The translations under genes were made by a program, and so were the position numbers. From assembly GCA_020831825.1 (NCBI GenBank), contig JAFIFW010000012.1:248001-312000 (forward strand): a stretch of 64,000 nt of DNA. Direction: 5' to 3'. Every line of letters starts with the position of its first letter. The first letter of the stretch is position 1. The notes beneath the pieces are model-generated. The model was given only the letters and a program-made list of their open reading frames with translations. It was not told the DNA's origin and did no database searches. Shown here one piece after another: positions 43,458-53,055 of the stretch. This DNA comes from Methylophaga sp. (lineage in GTDB: Bacteria; Pseudomonadota; Gammaproteobacteria; Nitrosococcales; Methylophagaceae).

Positions 43458-44066
43458 TTAATGTGACTTCTCAGCCAGCCTTTCAGTTTCCATCTTGATG
43501 AATCGTTCACCCAGCATCCCCACAGCTTGATAGAAACTCGCTGATTTTGCCTGCTGTAAATCAATGAAAAACCTTGATACCCATGGCTTTAGGTGTCGGT
43601 TGAAAAACTGTTGTTCATCCACCACCGGAACACCATTGGCCAACAAAATCAGCCGCATCACATCGCATTCAGCAGAAATGTGATCTTCAGGCTCCGCACT
43701 GTCTTGCTGACGCGCCAGGCCCAGCTTGGCCAGATCACCGCGCAAAACTGCCAGTGGTTTTTCGTTGAGAAAACCGGTTTGGTAATAACTGCCGTAGGGA
43801 ATCAGCTCCCCCTGAATCAAGCCTATGAACAATTGCTGATATTCCTTTTCCAGCTGCTGCGCTTCGGTATTACTGGCTGATTCAGACAAGGCTTGCCAGG
43901 ACGCTGCCAATGGACTATCAGGCTCTGTCACTTCGAGTGCTGCCAGGGCTTCAAGCAATTGTGCATCGGGCGCTCGGTAGAGCAAATTGGCAAGCAAGGC
44001 ATAGGTCTGCGCTCGCCATTCGTTATCAGTATCAAATTCGCTATTTGTTTGTGTCATGGTGGTCAT
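43458..44066 (-). CDS. TorD/DmsD-family chaperone
   Basis: 202 aa, all helical. The family pattern includes EYQQLFIGLIQGELIPYGSYYQTGF (the E-Y...P.GS segment around the twin-arginine-leader binding site) and AECDVMRLILLAN. It probably binds the TAT leader of the alpha subunit and delays export until cofactor insertion. It follows the polyferredoxin gene with a one-base overlap (start at 44066) and is in the FDH maturation group. Confidence 0.85.
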   Translation of the reverse strand: MTTMTQTNSEFDTDNEWRAQTYALLANLLYRAPDAQLLEALAALEVTEPDSPLAASWQALSESASNTEAQQLEKEYQQLFIGLIQGELIPYGSYYQTGFLNEKPLAVLRGDLAKLGLARQQDSAEPEDHISAECDVMRLILLANGVPVVDEQQFFNRHLKPWVSRFFIDLQQAKSASFYQAVGMLGERFIKMETERLAEKSH

Positions 44067-45637
44067 CAGAACATTGCTTTAACGCGACAATCTTCACACA
44101 TCTTGAGTCTTTCCAGTGCCGCGCCCTGAAACATGTGATGGTCTTTCAACCGTTCGGTAATGGTGTCAATCATCTTCTGTGTGGCAAAAGGCTTGTGGCA
44201 ACTGATGCAATGGAAAATAGCCTCTTCATGCAGCACCCGTTTGCTGCGTCTTGCGTTGTGATCGAACAGGTAGCGCGATGTCAGGCTGATCGCTGACTCA
44301 GGACAGGCCGTTTCGCACATGCCGCATTGAATGCACTGTTCCTCGACAAAGTTAAGTTGCGGTTTGTCGACACCATCCAGCACCGCCCCAGCAGGACAGA
44401 CGGAAACACACGACATGCACAAGGTGCATGCCTGTTTATCGATAACGATCTCGCCAAACGGTGCCCCACGAGGCAAATCAACGACTTCAACCGACTGTGG
44501 TGCCTGGTCATGCAAATGATTCAACGACAAACTCATCACCCGACGCTTGTCATCCAGTCCGGCAAACTGGGCTTTTTCGGCGATCATATTTGTGGCGGCA
44601 AGTTGCCTGAAATGTTCAGATAGCGCCTGCGGTTTGCGTGTTTGCAGCCAGTGCACTCTCATGTCCTGATAGCCCATGGCATCCAGCAAGGTGTTGGCAA
44701 AGGCGATCTGCTGTTGCAAGGCTTGCCAGTCGTGATCACTGTGACTCATTGCATCCAGCACAGTCACTGAGCCAGCGCCATAGGCGATGGCGGCAAGCCA
44801 GAAAGGCATGCCCAGAGCGCCAATTTCTTCAATTGAAAAAATGACGACGTTGGCTCCCAGTTGTTCAACTACGGCAGCCACCAGTTTTTCGCCATTCAGC
44901 AAGTCATGTATCAACAGTTGTGCCGGACGATCTTCCAGTTCAGCATAGGCCTTGAGCATATTTCTGCAGCGCTCCAGACTGCTATCCAAAGTCGGCACTG
45001 CATAGCTGATAGCACCGGAAGGACAGACAGCCGTGCAGCTGCCACATCCCTGGCAAAGCGAGGGATTTACCTCAATCTGTTCGCCGGCACTTTGTATTGC
45101 CTCCGCTGGACAGGCTTGCTGACACAGATCACAGCCACTGACGCCACGGCGTGAGTGAGCACAGATCGATGCTTTGTAGTTGAAATACTTTGGCTTGTCG
45201 AAAACGCCAATCAGATCCGGCAATTGCTGCAAGGCTTCGGCCAGTGCCTGCTTGTCATCACGCGGCGCAAAATATCCCAATGGCGCGACTTGTGTCTGAA
45301 TCATTGGCGACTGACTCATATCAAGCACCAAGTCAAACGCATGTTGCTGACCATTGATCATGGCCTTAAAAGCACCCAGCCAGCCCGACAGTTGTTCCGG
45401 TTTTGAATCGGTGATGGTGAGATTGTCGCTGGCTTCAAGATCAAGCCCTGAACAGCAGACAGTCAAATTCAACGTAGTCAGATGCGCTAACAGTGGAGCC
45501 ACTTGATCGGCTTCGCCAAGCACCAGACAGCGGCCTTGTGACTTGAACTCAATCCATTCTTCAATCAGCGGCGTTGATTCGCCAGCCTCGATGATCGAAC
45601 TATGCAACAGGTGTGTCCTCTTGTGGGTCGCTCTCAT
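44066..45637 (-). CDS. Polyferredoxin-type 4Fe-4S protein
   Basis: 523 aa if started at ATG 45637. A TTG at 45607 with AGAGGA upstream is an alternative and would reduce the overlap with the DUF3306 gene. Four ferredoxin-like motifs: CDLCQQACPAEAI, CQGCGSCTAVCPSGAI, CTLCMSCVSVCPAG and CIQCGMCETACPESAI. More Cys pairs (CISCHKP, CEDC) lie near the C-terminus. The N-terminal and central parts hold a Rossmann-like region without nucleotide motif. This family travels with DUF3305/DUF3306 and formate dehydrogenases and is thought to take part in enzyme assembly or electron transfer; that is inference from context. Confidence 0.82.
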   Translation of the reverse strand: MRATHKRTHLLHSSIIEAGESTPLIEEWIEFKSQGRCLVLGEADQVAPLLAHLTTLNLTVCCSGLDLEASDNLTITDSKPEQLSGWLGAFKAMINGQQHAFDLVLDMSQSPMIQTQVAPLGYFAPRDDKQALAEALQQLPDLIGVFDKPKYFNYKASICAHSRRGVSGCDLCQQACPAEAIQSAGEQIEVNPSLCQGCGSCTAVCPSGAISYAVPTLDSSLERCRNMLKAYAELEDRPAQLLIHDLLNGEKLVAAVVEQLGANVVIFSIEEIGALGMPFWLAAIAYGAGSVTVLDAMSHSDHDWQALQQQIAFANTLLDAMGYQDMRVHWLQTRKPQALSEHFRQLAATNMIAEKAQFAGLDDKRRVMSLSLNHLHDQAPQSVEVVDLPRGAPFGEIVIDKQACTLCMSCVSVCPAGAVLDGVDKPQLNFVEEQCIQCGMCETACPESAISLTSRYLFDHNARRSKRVLHEEAIFHCISCHKPFATQKMIDTITERLKDHHMFQGAALERLKMCEDCRVKAMF

Positions 45638-46055
45638 CATCCGAAGATGAATCCAGATTTGCGACAGGGGGTGGAGTATCGGCAGCTTCAGCAGCACTTT
45701 GTTCTGCCAGCTTCATCATACGCTTCATTTCGTGAGTCACTACCGAGCCCAGGGCTGCAAATTCCTGGTAATTGTAATCGTTATCGTATTCATCCAAACC
45801 ATCGGTGACGTTGAATTTTGGTTTTCTGAACAACGCTCGCAGCGCCTCACGTTTTTCTGCGGGATCGGCATCCGGCTGTTTCCAGAGCGGTAAGTCTTGC
45901 TGTTCAACTTCGCTCGATGACTGCTGAGCGTCTGAATCTGTGGCTTGTTCCGGCCCAATGGCTTGTTCAGACTCAGTCGGCAGCGTTTTTTCTGTTTCAG
46001 GCGCTTGCTTCAATCGTGACCAGCGACGCAGAAAATTTTCATTACTGGTCGTCAT
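45600..46055 (-). CDS. DUF3306 family protein
   Basis: 151 aa. N-terminal FLRRWSRLKQ and central LFRKPKFNVTDGLDEYDNDY are the conserved blocks of DUF3306. The flanks are acidic, Gln/Ser-rich and look disordered. Always found with DUF3305 and molybdenum formate dehydrogenase genes, function unknown. The stop overlaps the start of the polyferredoxin frame, and its own ATG follows the DUF3305 stop (one-base overlap at 46055). Confidence 0.85.
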   Translation of the reverse strand: MTTSNENFLRRWSRLKQAPETEKTLPTESEQAIGPEQATDSDAQQSSSEVEQQDLPLWKQPDADPAEKREALRALFRKPKFNVTDGLDEYDNDYNYQEFAALGSVVTHEMKRMMKLAEQSAAEAADTPPPVANLDSSSDDESDPQEDTPVA

Positions 46056-46528
46056 CAGGATTGTTCCTGTTCAGCTTGCCAGTTCTGACGACGACGTTTT
46101 TTGGGCGCTTGCGGGCGATAATGCGCAATTACATAACGCTCCAGCCAGACACACCATTCGCCGGCCAGTGTTGCTTCCAATACCTGTTGCCCAGCTTCCA
46201 TGTAGGAGGCGGCTTCATCAAAATCAACTGTCAGCAGCAAAGGTCGTGGTTGTTCAGCACCGGGAGCATCCTGACATACCAGATAGACGCCTGGTTGATT
46301 TGAGGTGAGATTGACATGGTAAGCTTCGCAAAATTGCGGATAGAGCTGGATACGCATCGCTGGCAGAAACAATAATTCGCCATCTTGTCGGGCTTTTTCA
46401 ATTATTTCACTAGATATGCCAGGCTGAATGCCCAGCAGTTGCCATGTGAAACTGCTCCAGCGTGATTGACTGGGGCGCTTCCATAGCACCGGGGAGGCAT
46501 TGAAATGATCTGACGGACTATCCTGCAT
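46055..46528 (-). CDS. DUF3305 family protein
   Basis: 157 aa from ATG 46528; a longer frame to 46576 starts with TTG and has no RBS. Conserved features are PSQSRWSSFTWQLLGIQPG near the N-terminus and the WLERYVIAHYRPQAPKK segment at the end. Encoded first in the FDH maturation group, 53 bases after the parC stop on the same strand. No terminator is seen in between, so readthrough from parC is possible. Function unknown; linked to formate dehydrogenase biogenesis by gene context only. Confidence 0.8.
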   Translation of the reverse strand: MQDSPSDHFNASPVLWKRPSQSRWSSFTWQLLGIQPGISSEIIEKARQDGELLFLPAMRIQLYPQFCEAYHVNLTSNQPGVYLVCQDAPGAEQPRPLLLTVDFDEAASYMEAGQQVLEATLAGEWCVWLERYVIAHYRPQAPKKRRRQNWQAEQEQS

Positions 46529-46581
46529 GACTTTGATCGAGTTTCGATAAAGTCCTACAGGATAGCAAATACCCAAGCATT

Positions 46582-48819
46582 TTACTCGGCTACTTCAAGC
46601 TCACTGACTTTTTGCAGACCTCTTGGAAGCTTGTGACCGCGTTTACCACGCTCACCGGCATAATGCGCCAATTCGGCAGGCTTAAGGGTCAGGTGACGAC
46701 GACCGGCATGCAGGGTCAAGCCCTTGTCCACCGGCACACGCACCAGCGACTGCAACCACTCCTGGCCAGCACTGAATCGTGCCTGAGGAATGTTAATCAA
46801 CCGAACGCCTTTGCCTTTGTTCAGTTCCGGCACTTCGCTCATGGCAAACACCAGCAGCCTACCGTCACCAGAGGCGACGGCAAGTTGATCTTCGCTGTTG
46901 TCTTCGATAATCATCGGCGGCAACATTTGTGCACCGTCTGGCAGGTTAAACACGGCTTTACCAGCCTTGTTTTTCGCCAGCAAATTGTCCATTGGTGTTA
47001 CGAAACCATAGCCAGCATTATTGCTCAGCAATACTTTTTTATTCAGCTCGGCAGTGAGCACCGCGACAAAACGCATTTCTGGCGGTGACTGCAAACGGCC
47101 ACTCAGCGGTTCACCCTGGCCGCGTGCAGAGGGCAAGGTGTGTGCAGGCAATGAATAACTGCGACCACTGGCATCAAGGAAAATAATCTGCTGATTGCTT
47201 CTGGCCTTAACCGAGGTCAGATAGCGATCACCGGTACGGAAATTCAATGCCCCAGGGTCAACATCATGGCCTTTTGCTGCCCGCACCCAACCACTCTCAG
47301 AGAGCACCACGGTGATGGATTCTGTAGGCAATAATTCTGTTTCACTGAGCGCTTTGGCTGCTTGCTGTGGTTTGATCAGCGAGCGTCGATCATCGCCAAA
47401 TTTTTCGGCATCGGCGGTTAATTCCTTGCGAATCAGGGTTTTCAAACGAGTTTCCGAGCCGAGCAACAACTCCAGTGATTTGCGTTCTTTGCTCAGCTCG
47501 TCCATTTCACCCTGGATTTTCATTTCTTCCAGCTTGGCCAAATGTCGTAAACGCAATTCGAGTATAGCTTCAGCCTGACGATCCGAGAGATTGAACCTTG
47601 CCATCAACTCCGCTTTGGGTTCGTCTTCATGGCGAATAATGGCGATGACTTCATCGATATTGAGATAAGCAATCAACAAGCCTTCGAGCACATGCATGCG
47701 ATCCAGCACTTTATCGAGCCGGTATTGCAGGCGGCGGCGCACGGTTTCGGTTCTGAACTGCAGCCACTCTTGCAGCATTTCGAGCAGATTTTTAACCTGA
47801 GGCCGACCATCCAGGCCGATCATGTTCATATTTACGCGATAGCTGCGTTCCAGATCGGTCGTCGCAAAAAGATGTGACATCAGACTGTCGATATCTACCC
47901 GATTGGATCGCGGCACCACCACCAGACGCACCGCATGTTCATGATCTGACTCATCACGCAAATCAGCGACCATCGGCAGTTTTTTGTTGTGCATCTGCGC
48001 GGCGATCTGTTCCAGCACCTTGGCGCCGGAGGTTTGATAGGGCAAGGCATGAATGATGACTTCATGATCTTCGACCTGATAGCAGGCGCGTTGTCGAATA
48101 GAACCATGACCGGTTTGATACAGCTTCTTGATATCTTCGGTCGATGAGACAATTTCACCACCGGTCGGAAAATCCGGTCCCTTCACTTCGGCCAATAATT
48201 CATCAAGCGTAGTTTTAGGCGATTTAAGCAGTAGCAGACACGCATTAATCACTTCACGCAAATTATGCGGTGGAATGTCGGTCGCCATACCTACAGCAAT
48301 ACCGGTTGCGCCATTCAGCAGCACATTGGGAAGTCGGGCTGGCAGTAACTCCGGCTCGTCCATGGTGCCATCAAAATTGGGCACCCACTCAACAGTGCCC
48401 TGTCCCAGTTCACTCAGCAATGTCTGTGCGTAGGCGGCCAGTCTTGCTTCGGTGTAACGCATTGCAGCAAATGACTTGGGATCATCCATCGAACCCCAGT
48501 TGCCCTGCCCGTCAACCAACGGATAGCGATAGGAAAACGGCTGGGCCATCAGCACCATTGCTTCATAACAGGCAGAATCGCCATGCGGGTGATATTTACC
48601 CAGTACGTCACCGACTGTACGGGCAGATTTTTTATGTTTGGAGACAGCGCTCAGGCCCAGCTCCGACATCGCATAGACAATGCGTCGCTGAACGGGCTTC
48701 AGCCCGTCGCCAATGTGTGGCAAGGCACGGTCAAGAATGACGTACATTGCGTAATCAAGGTAGGCCTTCTCGGTGAAATCCCGAACCGGTAGCTGTTCCA
48801 AATCGTCGACTAGGGTCAT
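46582..48819 (-). CDS. parC: DNA topoisomerase IV subunit A
   Basis: 745 aa. The breakage-reunion domain contains the catalytic Tyr in [11 protein letters not shown] (about residue 118) and the quinolone-resistance region ([15 protein letters not shown]). The C-terminal part is a five- or six-blade beta-pinwheel with degenerate repeats. Decatenates daughter chromosomes with ParE. The residue after Gly-Asp is Ser (HGDSACY), the sensitive wild-type state for fluoroquinolones. Downstream of parE by 18 bases, one transcription unit. Confidence 0.95.
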   Translation of the reverse strand: MTLVDDLEQLPVRDFTEKAYLDYAMYVILDRALPHIGDGLKPVQRRIVYAMSELGLSAVSKHKKSARTVGDVLGKYHPHGDSACYEAMVLMAQPFSYRYPLVDGQGNWGSMDDPKSFAAMRYTEARLAAYAQTLLSELGQGTVEWVPNFDGTMDEPELLPARLPNVLLNGATGIAVGMATDIPPHNLREVINACLLLLKSPKTTLDELLAEVKGPDFPTGGEIVSSTEDIKKLYQTGHGSIRQRACYQVEDHEVIIHALPYQTSGAKVLEQIAAQMHNKKLPMVADLRDESDHEHAVRLVVVPRSNRVDIDSLMSHLFATTDLERSYRVNMNMIGLDGRPQVKNLLEMLQEWLQFRTETVRRRLQYRLDKVLDRMHVLEGLLIAYLNIDEVIAIIRHEDEPKAELMARFNLSDRQAEAILELRLRHLAKLEEMKIQGEMDELSKERKSLELLLGSETRLKTLIRKELTADAEKFGDDRRSLIKPQQAAKALSETELLPTESITVVLSESGWVRAAKGHDVDPGALNFRTGDRYLTSVKARSNQQIIFLDASGRSYSLPAHTLPSARGQGEPLSGRLQSPPEMRFVAVLTAELNKKVLLSNNAGYGFVTPMDNLLAKNKAGKAVFNLPDGAQMLPPMIIEDNSEDQLAVASGDGRLLVFAMSEVPELNKGKGVRLINIPQARFSAGQEWLQSLVRVPVDKGLTLHAGRRHLTLKPAELAHYAGERGKRGHKLPRGLQKVSELEVAE

Positions 48820-48837
48820 GTGACTCTCTTATCAGGT

Positions 48838-50730
48838 TCAGACAGTGGCAAGATCGCCATGTTGTTCCAGCCAGGTTTTGCGGTCTGCAGCACGTTTTTT
48901 GGCCAGTAATTTATCGAGTGAAGAAAATGTGTCGTCTTCGGCATTCATGGTTAGACGAATCAGACGCCGAGTATCTGGCGCCATGGTAGTTTCTCTGAGT
49001 TGCAGCGGGTTCATTTCACCAAGGCCCTTGAAGCGCTGCGTGCTGACTTTGCCTCGAATATTTTCTCGCTCAATTCGTTCCAGAATGATCCGGCGCTCTT
49101 CATCATCCAGCGCATAGAACACCTGTTTGCCGACATCGATTCGATAAAGCGGTGGCATGGCAACGCAGATATGGCCCGCATCCACCAGTGGACGAAAATG
49201 TCGCACAAACAAGGCGCACAGAAGAGTAGCAATGTGAGCACCGTCGGAGTCGGCATCAGCAAGTATGCAAATTTTGCCATAGCGCAAACCACTCAGATCA
49301 TCCGAGCCAGGATCAACTCCGACCGCCACGGCAATGTCATGCACCTCTTGTGAAGCCAGGACCTGTCCAGCTTCTACTTCCCAGGTGTTGAGAATCTTGC
49401 CTCGCAGAGGCATGATCGCCTGAAACTCACGATCACGACCTTGCTTAGCGCTACCGCCAGCCGAATCCCCTTCGACCAGAAACAATTCTGTTCGGCTAGG
49501 ATCCTGCGAGGTGCAGTCCGCCAGTTTTCCTGGCAGGGCCGGACCTGACTGAACTCGCTTACGTACTACTTTTTTGGCTTGTTTGAGACGAGATTGAGCA
49601 TTACTGATCACCAACTCAGCTATCTTCTCACCATCTTCAATATGGTGATTCAGCCACAAGCTGAACGCATCCTTGACCGCTCCGGAAACAAACGCCGCGC
49701 ACTGCCGCGATGACAAACGCTCCTTGGTTTGCCCGGAAAATTGCGGATCTTCGATTTTGGCAGACAACACATAACAACAGCGATCCCAGATATCCTCGGG
49801 TGATAACTTGACGCCACGCGGTAACAAACTGCGAAACTCACAAAACTCTCGCAAGGCATCCAGCAAGCCACTGCGCAAACCATTGACATGTGTACCACCC
49901 TGAATGGTCGGGATCAGATTGACATAGCTTTCGGCCATGACTTCGGCTGGCTCTGTCAGCCACATCAAAGCCCAATCCACTTCCTGATCATTTTCGGCAA
50001 AATTACCGACAAACGGATTGGCGGGAACACAAGGCATATCCGTCATCGCGACGGCAAGATAGCTTTTCAAGCCATCTTCGTAACACCAGCGATCTTCCTG
50101 TTTTTCTGTACCGCTAAGATCAATAAAAGTCACTACTAATCCTGGGCACAGCACAGCCTTGGCCCGCAGCACATGACGTAATCTGGAAACCAGAAACTTT
50201 GATGTATCAAAAAAGCTGGCTTCCGGCCAAAAGCGAACACTGGTGCCCGTATTACGTTTGCCAACTGTGCCGGTTTCTGTCAGTGGATCAACCAGCTGAC
50301 CGTGTTCAAATGCGATTGAATAACTGACGCCATCGCGCCGTATGGCAACTTCCAGCCGGGAAGAAAGTGCATTGACCACCGACACACCGACCCCATGCAG
50401 ACCACCGGAAAAACGATAATTTTTATTGGAAAACTTACCCCCGGCGTGCAGACGGGTCAGAATGACTTCCACACCGGGAATGCCCTCTTCCGGGTGAGTA
50501 TCCACTGGCATGCCTCGGCCATCGTCAATCACTTCCAGAGAGTTGTCGGCATGCAGAATGACTTGAATTGCAGTAGCGTGACCGGCAACGGCCTCATCGA
50601 CACTGTTATCGATGACTTCCTGCGCCAGATGGTTAGGCCGGGTTGTCTCGGTGTACATCCCCGGACGTTTCCGAACCGGCTCCAGCCCGGTCAATACTTC
50701 AATGGCAGAAGCATCGTAATTGTTGGTCAT
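48838..50730 (-). CDS. parE: DNA topoisomerase IV subunit B
   Basis: 630 aa. GHKL ATPase domain with EVIDNSVDEA, DDGRGMPVD and GGLHGVGVSVVNALS. The TOPRIM domain has LVEGDSAGGSA and CILADADSDGAHI, and the C-terminus holds QRFKGLGEMNP. Supplies ATP-driven strand passage to ParC. GyrB is distinguished by length (ParE about 630). ATG at 50730, divergent from the DUF3365-type gene; about 225 bases between them hold both promoters. Confidence 0.95.
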   Translation of the reverse strand: MTNNYDASAIEVLTGLEPVRKRPGMYTETTRPNHLAQEVIDNSVDEAVAGHATAIQVILHADNSLEVIDDGRGMPVDTHPEEGIPGVEVILTRLHAGGKFSNKNYRFSGGLHGVGVSVVNALSSRLEVAIRRDGVSYSIAFEHGQLVDPLTETGTVGKRNTGTSVRFWPEASFFDTSKFLVSRLRHVLRAKAVLCPGLVVTFIDLSGTEKQEDRWCYEDGLKSYLAVAMTDMPCVPANPFVGNFAENDQEVDWALMWLTEPAEVMAESYVNLIPTIQGGTHVNGLRSGLLDALREFCEFRSLLPRGVKLSPEDIWDRCCYVLSAKIEDPQFSGQTKERLSSRQCAAFVSGAVKDAFSLWLNHHIEDGEKIAELVISNAQSRLKQAKKVVRKRVQSGPALPGKLADCTSQDPSRTELFLVEGDSAGGSAKQGRDREFQAIMPLRGKILNTWEVEAGQVLASQEVHDIAVAVGVDPGSDDLSGLRYGKICILADADSDGAHIATLLCALFVRHFRPLVDAGHICVAMPPLYRIDVGKQVFYALDDEERRIILERIERENIRGKVSTQRFKGLGEMNPLQLRETTMAPDTRRLIRLTMNAEDDTFSSLDKLLAKKRAADRKTWLEQHGDLATV

Positions 50731-50955
50731 TGCCTGATAATACCCCGATAAATGTTGACCCGAAGGGTATCAGTATAAAACCCTATCAGACAAGCCACTG
50801 AAAACACGCTTTGACAGAATCCATCAAGGACTGGTAAATTAGAATTTGCTTATATTTTGATGCGAAGCACTTTACAGTTAACTGGCGCATGTAATTCAAT
50901 TACTGGTATTCAGGTGCTTTGGAAAACCTTACTTTCACATCAAGGAGCTCTGCCC

Positions 50956-51519
50956 ATGATTCGCTCATCACTTATCCTTATCTCGCTTGCTTTGGCAGGC
51001 TGCCAATCCGAAGCCGGTCCGGAATTTAATGAAGAAGCCTCCAGCGCAATTCAGGAGTTTGCCACAACACTGCGCGGAGCTTTGATGCAAGCCATGCAGG
51101 AAGGTGGTCCGATTGAAGCCGTTGAGGTTTGCAACACAGTCGCACCGGAAATCGCAGCTTCTTTATCTAAGCAATATCAGTTCGACATTGGCAGAACCAG
51201 CCTCAAAGTCCGTAACCCCGACAATAAACCAGACGACTGGGAGACACTGGTATTGAAGCAATTTGAAACACGCTTGGCAGGTGGCGAAGATATTGCCGGG
51301 ATCAGTTTCAGCGAAGTCGTTGATAGCGAGCAGGGTTTGCAATGGCGAATGATGAAAGCCATTCCAACCGAACAGGCCTGCCTGACCTGCCATGGTGTGA
51401 GTATTGCCGAGCCGCTTCAGGCCATTATTGATCGCTATTATCCGGAAGATCAGGCAACAGGTTTTAGCGTTGGGCAGATTCGTGGCGCCTTTACTGTCAG
51501 TCGCCCACTTGGCAACTGA
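50956..51519 (+). CDS. DUF3365 (Tll0287-like) haem-binding lipoprotein
   Basis: 187 aa from ATG 50956 (AAGGAG upstream; the frame is open to 50857 but earlier codons are not protein-like). Lipobox LAGC makes it a lipoprotein. A c-type haem motif QACLTCHG lies near residue 140, and the helical region with VEVCNTVAPEIA matches DUF3365/Tll0287-like sensor domains. Possibly a periplasmic redox or gas sensor or electron carrier; no partner kinase is next to it. Convergent with the winged-helix gene, nine bases apart. Confidence 0.85.
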   Translation: MIRSSLILISLALAGCQSEAGPEFNEEASSAIQEFATTLRGALMQAMQEGGPIEAVEVCNTVAPEIAASLSKQYQFDIGRTSLKVRNPDNKPDDWETLVLKQFETRLAGGEDIAGISFSEVVDSEQGLQWRMMKAIPTEQACLTCHGVSIAEPLQAIIDRYYPEDQATGFSVGQIRGAFTVSRPLGN

Positions 51520-51528
51520 CAGGTAACT

Positions 51529-51726
51529 TCACTTCAGGCTAAGCCACTCCCCGCGAGGTGTGCTTTCGATTTCCAGCTTGTCCTCTCGTGCCAACCAACC
51601 AATCGCACGTTGCATGCGCTTGGTATCCAGCTCGCACTCGCGGGCGGTTTTAGCCACGGATGCAGTGCCGGTTTTTCGCAGGTAAGTCCATATCATTCCT
51701 GCGTCCTGTCCAATGGATTCGCTCAT
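51529..51726 (-). CDS. Small winged-helix protein (DUF2582-like)
   Basis: 65 aa from ATG 51726 (GAGG six bases upstream). The predicted helix-turn-helix covers GMIWTYLRKTGTASVAKTA and CELDTKRMQRAIGWLARED, then a wing (KLEIESTPRGEWLSL). Single-domain proteins of this type are common in gammaproteobacteria and Bacteroidetes with unknown targets. Short, but with a clean RBS and coding character. Confidence 0.75.
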   Translation of the reverse strand: MSESIGQDAGMIWTYLRKTGTASVAKTARECELDTKRMQRAIGWLAREDKLEIESTPRGEWLSLK

Positions 51727-51867
51727 AATCAGCCTCACTTAAACACGAAACAACAATGTCTCTGACTATTGGTTTAACACAAATACTGATACTTGTTGTG
51801 CGGTTTATTCCAATAGTCGTGTGATTTTGACACAATCCACACCAATTCGGTATCAGTTGGTCCGGTT

Positions 51868-53055
51868 TTAAGTAATTTTAGAATGTCTGCCGTGAACGGC
51901 TCTGGCAATCAACTGCCAGGCTTGTTCAACAATTGCTCTGGGACAGGCAATATTCATTCGCATAAACCCCCACCCCACATCGCCAAACATCTTGCCTTGA
52001 TTCAAGCCTATTCCCGCCTGCTCGACAAAGAATCTTTTGAGTTCGGCATCTTTAAGGCCAAGCTGCCGACAATCCAGCCAAAGTAAATAAGTGCCTTGAG
52101 CTGGAATGACCTGTATTTGTGGACAATTGTCAGCGGCAAACTCCATCACCCAGTCACGCGTTTGCCGAAGATAATCCATCAAGGCATCCAGCCAGGCATC
52201 GCCATGTTGATAAGCGGCGATAAATGCCGTGATGCTGAATGGATTGGCGGCTGAAACATGCCAACTGTCAAATAACCGGTTGATCGCCTGCCGTTGCTCG
52301 GCATCATCCGCCACCAGTGCCGATAATCCAAGACCAGGAATATTAAAGGTTTTGCTGGCTGAAACCGCCGTGATGAGCTTTACATCAGGACGTTCGAAAG
52401 TCGCCAAAGGTCGATGCTTGAATTCGGGATAAACCAGATCAGCATGAATATCATCTGAAATTACGGTGATCTGATATTGCTCTGCCCAGTCGAGTAGCTG
52501 TTGTAATTCTGCCCGGCTCCACACTCTGCCGACGGGATTGTGTGGCGAGCAGAACACCAGGCATTTGGCACCAGCCTCAGCGCATTGCTGCAGATGGTCA
52601 AAGTCAATTTGATAATCACCACTGGCTGTTTGCTGCAAGGGATTAAGCATCAATTGTCGCTGTGTTTGAGTCACCGCGCTGAAAAAAGGTGCATACACTG
52701 GCGGCTGCACAATCACCGGGTCGCCGGGCTCGGTCAAGGCCAGAATTGAGGCATGCAACGAAGGCACAACCCCCGGGCACCAGACAATACTGTCGGGCTC
52801 AATGGTCCATTGATGCCGTCTGGCAAACCACTCACACATGACGGTTTTCAGCTCTTCCGGAAACACTGTGTAACCATAAACCGGATGAGCAGCTCGCTGT
52901 TGCAGGGCTAGGCTTATCGGCTCTGCCACAGCAAAGTCCATATCTGCCACCCACAGGGGGATCACATCCTCCCTGCCAAAGAGTTGTCTGCGAGCATCAA
53001 ATTTCAGACTGCCGGTGTTTTCCCGGTCAATCGGCTGATCAAAATCAAAACTCAA
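51868..53055 (-). CDS. ovoB: PLP-dependent C-S lyase (MalY/PatB type), probable OvoB
   Basis: 395 aa fold-type I aminotransferase-like protein. The PLP-binding Lys is in SASKTFNIPGLG; the Asp/Tyr region reads SDDIHADLVYP and the substrate Asn is in CSPHNPVGRVW. The MalY/PatB group are cystathionine beta-lyases. Because this gene starts four bases inside the end of ovoA, it is most likely the sulfoxide lyase OvoB that frees 5-thiohistidine from the OvoA product. Generic cystathionine lyase is the alternative. Full length. Confidence 0.8.
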   Translation of the reverse strand: MSFDFDQPIDRENTGSLKFDARRQLFGREDVIPLWVADMDFAVAEPISLALQQRAAHPVYGYTVFPEELKTVMCEWFARRHQWTIEPDSIVWCPGVVPSLHASILALTEPGDPVIVQPPVYAPFFSAVTQTQRQLMLNPLQQTASGDYQIDFDHLQQCAEAGAKCLVFCSPHNPVGRVWSRAELQQLLDWAEQYQITVISDDIHADLVYPEFKHRPLATFERPDVKLITAVSASKTFNIPGLGLSALVADDAEQRQAINRLFDSWHVSAANPFSITAFIAAYQHGDAWLDALMDYLRQTRDWVMEFAADNCPQIQVIPAQGTYLLWLDCRQLGLKDAELKRFFVEQAGIGLNQGKMFGDVGWGFMRMNIACPRAIVEQAWQLIARAVHGRHSKIT

